Source: an uncultured Ruminococcus sp.
GTDB taxonomy: Bacteria; Bacillota; Clostridia; Oscillospirales; CAG-272
Direction: 5' to 3'
DNA: 9,282 nucleotides
Assembly (NCBI GenBank): GCA_902783905.1
Contig: CACZSP010000095.1
Location: 1 to 9,282, forward strand
Below are positions 7,650 through 9,282 of this stretch, one piece after another (the stretch's first letter is position 1; each line of letters begins with the position of its first letter). A model generated the notes under the pieces. That model was given only the letters and a program-made list of their open reading frames with translations, was not told the DNA's origin and searched no databases. The position numbers were made by a program, and so were the translations under genes.

Positions 7650-8408
7650 TCACTTTGAAACCATTATCCTGTCGGAAAAGGTCATAACGGGCTCGACACC
7701 CGCGTTGACGCATAGTTCGAACAGCCGCGAGAGCACCGGATTTTCGGTAAAGAAATGTCCCGCCTCGAAAAGGCAGATCCCGTCGTCCTGGGAATCGGTC
7801 AGATTGTGATATCCGATTTCCCCTCCGACCATGGCGTCGGCTCCGGCGCGGAGCGCGTCGCCGATGAAGGACTTTACCGATCCCCCGCCGACGGCAACGC
7901 GCCTTATCGGGCGTCCGGTATCCGAGAACGCGACGAACGGGGCTCCGAGCGCCTCCTTTATAACGTCGGCGAATCTCACGGCCGGAACCGGATAATCCAG
8001 TTCTCCTATCCTGCATATTCCCTTTTCGGCGAAGGGAACGGTGTTTTTCACTCCGATCAGTCCGGCAAGAATGTCGCTTACCCCGCCGGGAGCGGCGTCA
8101 AGCCGGGTGTGAAAACTCATTACCGAAATACCCGAGCGGATCAGTTTGATGATCTTGTCGCCCACGCGGTCTCCGGCGCAGACCGATCCGATGCTCCCGA
8201 AGATCATCGGGTGATGCGAAAGGATGACCTGACATTCCTCGGCTATCGCCTCGTCTATGACGTCGGCGGTCACGTCGAGGGCTATCAGCACCCGCGAGAC
8301 CTCGGCGTCCGGGTACGGGCAGACCGACAATCCGTCCCTGTCTCCGTCCAGCGACAGCTCTGCGGGGATCTCGCCTTCGAGGTATTCGTAAAACTCGGTA
8401 ACGTTCAT
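7650..8408 (-). CDS. NIF3 / GTP cyclohydrolase I type 2 family protein (DUF34)
   Basis: 252 aa, against roughly 250-270 for short NIF3 proteins and about 370 for those with an inserted PII-like domain, so this is the short form. Conserved dinuclear-metal ligands are all visible: SHHP (64-67; His65, His66), FHTRLDAAPGG (99-109; Asp104) and EAGHFFTEN (215-223; His218, Glu222). Also GGEIGYHN (195-202). The cellular role of this universal family is unsettled; the GTP cyclohydrolase name is historical and I do not claim that activity. ATG has GGAGGG 8 nt upstream. It is the first gene of the minus-strand operon, transcribed divergently from the tRNA. In many Bacillota this gene instead sits next to trmK and rpoD, so its place here is less common. 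Confidence 0.92.
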   Translation of the reverse strand: MNVTEFYEYLEGEIPAELSLDGDRDGLSVCPYPDAEVSRVLIALDVTADVIDEAIAEECQVILSHHPMIFGSIGSVCAGDRVGDKIIKLIRSGISVMSFHTRLDAAPGGVSDILAGLIGVKNTVPFAEKGICRIGELDYPVPAVRFADVIKEALGAPFVAFSDTGRPIRRVAVGGGSVKSFIGDALRAGADAMVGGEIGYHNLTDSQDDGICLFEAGHFFTENPVLSRLFELCVNAGVEPVMTFSDRIMVSK

Positions 8409-8424
8409 TTCTTCCGCCCTCCGT

Positions 8425-8444
8425 CAAAAAAAGCTTGTTTTTTG
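8425..8444. repeat. AT-rich dyad between the operon and the tRNA promoter
   Basis: CAAAAAA and TTTTTTG form a 7-bp inverted repeat around AGCTTG. It overlaps the -35 hexamer of the plus-strand tRNA promoter and lies in the leader of the minus-strand operon. A stem of only A-T pairs would be weak, so it may be a bendable A-tract or protein site rather than a terminator. Confidence 0.3.
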
Positions 8445-8463
8445 CGCCGTATTGTGCTATAAT
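8435..8463 (+). promoter_or_regulatory. Housekeeping (sigma-A type) promoter for tRNA-Arg
   Basis: TTGTTT at 8435-8440, a 17-nt spacer and a perfect TATAAT at 8458-8463. The expected start is near 8470, about 30 nt before the mature tRNA. On the other strand the same bases read TATTAT (8464-8459), a possible -10 for the divergent operon, but I see no good -35 for it. Confidence 0.85.
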
Positions 8464-8474
8464 ATCAAAGTCGC

Positions 8475-8494
8475 GAAACGGACAGTTCCGTTTC
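8475..8494 (+). other. Hairpin in the tRNA leader
   Basis: Perfect 8-bp stem GAAACGGA / TCCGTTTC with loop CAGT, located between the predicted transcription start and the tRNA 5' end. It ends 6 nt before the mature tRNA and may influence 5' processing; that role is inference. Confidence 0.5.
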
Positions 8495-8500
8495 CCGCAC

Positions 8501-8577
8501 GTCTCCGTAGCTCAGCAGGATAGAGCATCCGCCTCCTAAGCGGAAGGCCAGCGGTTCGAATCCGCTCGGGGACGCCA
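8501..8577 (+). tRNA. tRNA-Arg (anticodon CCU)
   Basis: Complete cloverleaf. Acceptor stem GTCTCCG pairs with CGGGGAC with one G-U pair, discriminator G8574. D arm GCTC/GAGC, anticodon stem TCCGC/GCGGA around loop CTCCTAA (anticodon CCT in DNA), short variable loop, T arm AGCGG-TTCGAAT-CCGCT. The 3' CCA (8575-8577) is encoded. It reads AGG arginine codons. It stands alone, with its own promoter and terminator. Confidence 0.97.
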
Positions 8578-8579
8578 TC

Positions 8580-8634
8580 AAAGAGGGTGTTTAAAACCTC
8601 GCCATCGGCGAGGCGGCAAGACAGCCTCTTTTTT
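8580..8634 (+). terminator. Nested-hairpin intrinsic terminator of the tRNA
   Basis: Outer stem AAAGAGG/CCTCTTT is continued by TGT/ACA after one mismatch, followed by a TTTTTTG tract. Inside it sits a second perfect 7-bp hairpin, CCTCGCC-ATC-GGCGAGG (8597-8613). The A-run on the left arm and U-run on the right make it an ordinary terminator with an inserted inner stem. Confidence 0.85.
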
Positions 8635-8644
8635 GTTTTATGTT

Positions 8645-8688
8645 AAAGCTAGCTTTCTCCCGTAGGGGAGGACCTTTACGGTCCTCCC
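8645..8688 (+). repeat. Palindrome plus 9-bp hairpin with an alternative stem
   Basis: AAAGCT-AGCTTT is a perfect 12-bp palindrome (8645-8656). Next to it GGGAGGACC (8666-8674) pairs with GGTCCTCCC (8680-8688) around loop TTTAC. CTCCC (8657-8661) could instead pair with the first part of the same left arm. No U-run follows, so it is not a standard terminator. Confidence 0.5.
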
Positions 8689-8780
8689 GAAAAGGAACGA
8701 ATCATTATATACGACCGTTAGTGCCGCCCGAAAAAACGAGGCGCAGAAACAAGCCTTCCCCCGCGGGGTAGCGAAGCGGC

Positions 8781-8825
8781 GGCGCGGAAGTGAATGACAT
8801 CCCGGGGGGCTGTCAGAGCCGCGCC
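8781..8825 (+). other. Long stem-loop A
   Basis: GGCGCGG (8781-8787) pairs with CCGCGCC (8819-8825). Inside, TGACA (8795-8799) pairs with TGTCA (8811-8815) and CCC (8801-8803) with GGG (8807-8809). An interior loop of 7 nt on the left and 3 nt on the right separates the two main stems. Confidence 0.5.
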
Positions 8826-8854
8826 GTGACCGAGAAGCAGCGAGACAGGTGGTA

Positions 8855-8902
8855 CATCCTGCGCCGGCAATTGGATTTCCATGCCGGCGGAAAAACAGGA
8901 TG
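8855..8902 (+). other. Long stem-loop B
   Basis: CATCCTG (8855-8861) pairs with CAGGATG (8896-8902). Directly inside, CGCCGGCA (8862-8869) pairs with TGCCGGCG (8882-8889). The right arm has a 6-nt bulge GAAAAA; the apical part can add TGG/CCA. That is 15 perfect pairs in two blocks. Confidence 0.6.
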
Positions 8903-8969
8903 AGGGGGGCGAGTCTAATCGGTACAGTCGCAGAAACGACAATAGCGTCGACATGAACGCCGCGTCTTC

Positions 8970-9016
8970 GCCTTCTCCGGATGGAGAAGGGGGACCGCGT
9001 CAGCGGTGGATGAGGG
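8970..9016 (+). repeat. Double-hairpin repeat module, copy 1
   Basis: Head hairpin CCTTCTCC-GGAT-GGAGAAGG (8971-8990), second hairpin ACCGC-GTCA-GCGGT (8994-9007), then tail GGATGAGGG (9008-9016). The first 21 nt recur exactly, inverted, at 9128-9148. Confidence 0.75.
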
Positions 9017-9100
9017 TTACCGATTCGATCAGATATCTCTATAGACAGCGCCGCTTTGTTAGGCAGGCAGTTCATTTCATGTATCTTGTCGTTTTGCCGT

Positions 9101-9148
9101 CCTCATCCGCCCGCCGTCCGGCGGGCACCTTCTCCATCCGGAGAAGGC
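9101..9148 (-). repeat. Double-hairpin repeat module, copy 2 (inverted)
   Basis: Read on the minus strand it has the same head hairpin as copy 1, a second hairpin with different sequence (GCCCGCCG/CGGCGGGC, 9109-9126 on the plus strand) and the GGATGAGG tail. The two copies enclose an 84-bp core (9017-9100). The whole 8970-9148 could be one MITE-like unit of about 179 bp with 21-bp terminal inverted repeats, or two independent insertions. I see no clear target duplication. Confidence 0.75.
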
Positions 9149-9269
9149 AAACGTAAACAATCGCTTTGGCGAAACGGACGTTTTATACTGCTATGCCAGT
9201 GATTTGGAAACGTAAGTAATAACACACGAGGAAAACGTCAGCGGCATCAGTATGACCGTCGCATCCTGA

Positions 9270-9282
9270 GCCTTCCCCTTCT
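9270..9282 (+). repeat. Possible third module copy, cut by the window edge
   Basis: The window ends in GCCTTCCCCTTCT, which resembles the head of the module (GCCTTCTCC...). Only 13 nt are visible, so this is tentative. Confidence 0.3.

Larger units (their letters stand above)
8753..8908 (+). repeat. Possible longer, eroded relative of the right-hand repeat module
   Basis: It begins with GCCTTCCCCCGCGGGG, like the head of the modules further right, and ends with GGATGAGGGG, their tail, but is about 156 bp rather than 47 and encloses two separate long hairpins. Head and tail similarity is what I can see; common origin is inference. Confidence 0.35.
8639..9282. other. Gene-free, hairpin- and repeat-rich region
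   Basis: About 640 bp with no convincing gene. The open frames on both strands are Arg/Ser/Pro-rich, overlap one another, cross the hairpins and show no known fold or good ribosome site. The stretch holds the separately listed palindromes, two long hairpins and two to three copies of a short repeat module. From about 9149 to 9269 I see nothing definite beyond an isolated TATACT (9184-9189) without a matching -35. Confidence 0.7.

Noticed and set aside
8781..8910. Cobalamin or other known riboswitch
   Set aside because: Fragments such as GAGACAGGT looked suggestive, but the conserved core boxes and their order are missing on both strands and no gene follows.
8638..9156. Open frames of 145 codons (minus) and 91 codons (plus) in the right-hand region
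   Set aside because: They overlap each other, run through hairpins and repeats, and have an Arg/Ser/Pro-rich composition with no fold. I treat them as spurious translations of repeats.
8550..9282. Integrative element using the tRNA-Arg 3' end as attachment site
   Set aside because: No repeat of the tRNA 3' end is found downstream in the window and no integrase is present.
8970..9282. CRISPR array
   Set aside because: Repeat copies are in opposite orientations, vary in the middle and are not regularly spaced.

Overview
The window is a compact, moderately GC-rich piece of bacterial chromosome. I place it in the Bacillota, most likely a gut-type Clostridia/Oscillospirales-like organism. The reasons are WhiA with murB and a DnaE-type polymerase in one operon, strong Shine-Dalgarno sequences, TTG starts, a sigma-A-type tRNA promoter, and hairpin repeat modules with a GGATGAGG tail of a kind I recall from such genomes. 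The lineage is an inference; no marker gene settles it.

Layout. All protein genes are on the minus strand. Reading from right to left, an operon starts at about 8408: a NIF3-family metal protein, a YjjG/YfnB-like HAD phosphatase, murB, whiA and dnaE (ending at 2031). The genes are separated by at most 4 nt or overlap by 4 nt (ATGA). After a 132-bp gap with its own extended -10 promoter and an operator-like palindrome comes a class A penicillin-binding protein (from 1898). It runs off the left edge of the window just before its KTG motif should appear. To the right, a divergent plus-strand tRNA-Arg(CCU) has a consensus promoter, a leader hairpin, an encoded CCA and a strong nested terminator. 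The last ~640 bp (8639-9282) hold no convincing protein gene but are dense in hairpins and short repeat modules.

How the genes fit together. MurB (peptidoglycan precursor synthesis), WhiA (nucleoid-associated regulator linked to growth and division) and DnaE (replication) form a growth-linked cluster, followed by a peptidoglycan polymerase. NIF3 and the HAD phosphatase look like conserved housekeeping proteins.

I see no mobile-element protein, CRISPR array, phage gene or clearly new defence or biosynthetic system. The points most worth a second look are subtle: a DnaE that appears to lack its OB-fold and one PHP metal ligand, a WhiA with an unusual cysteine set, a palindrome inside the PBP promoter, and the structured repeats in the right-hand gene-free region, where two copies keep the same fold with different stem sequence.
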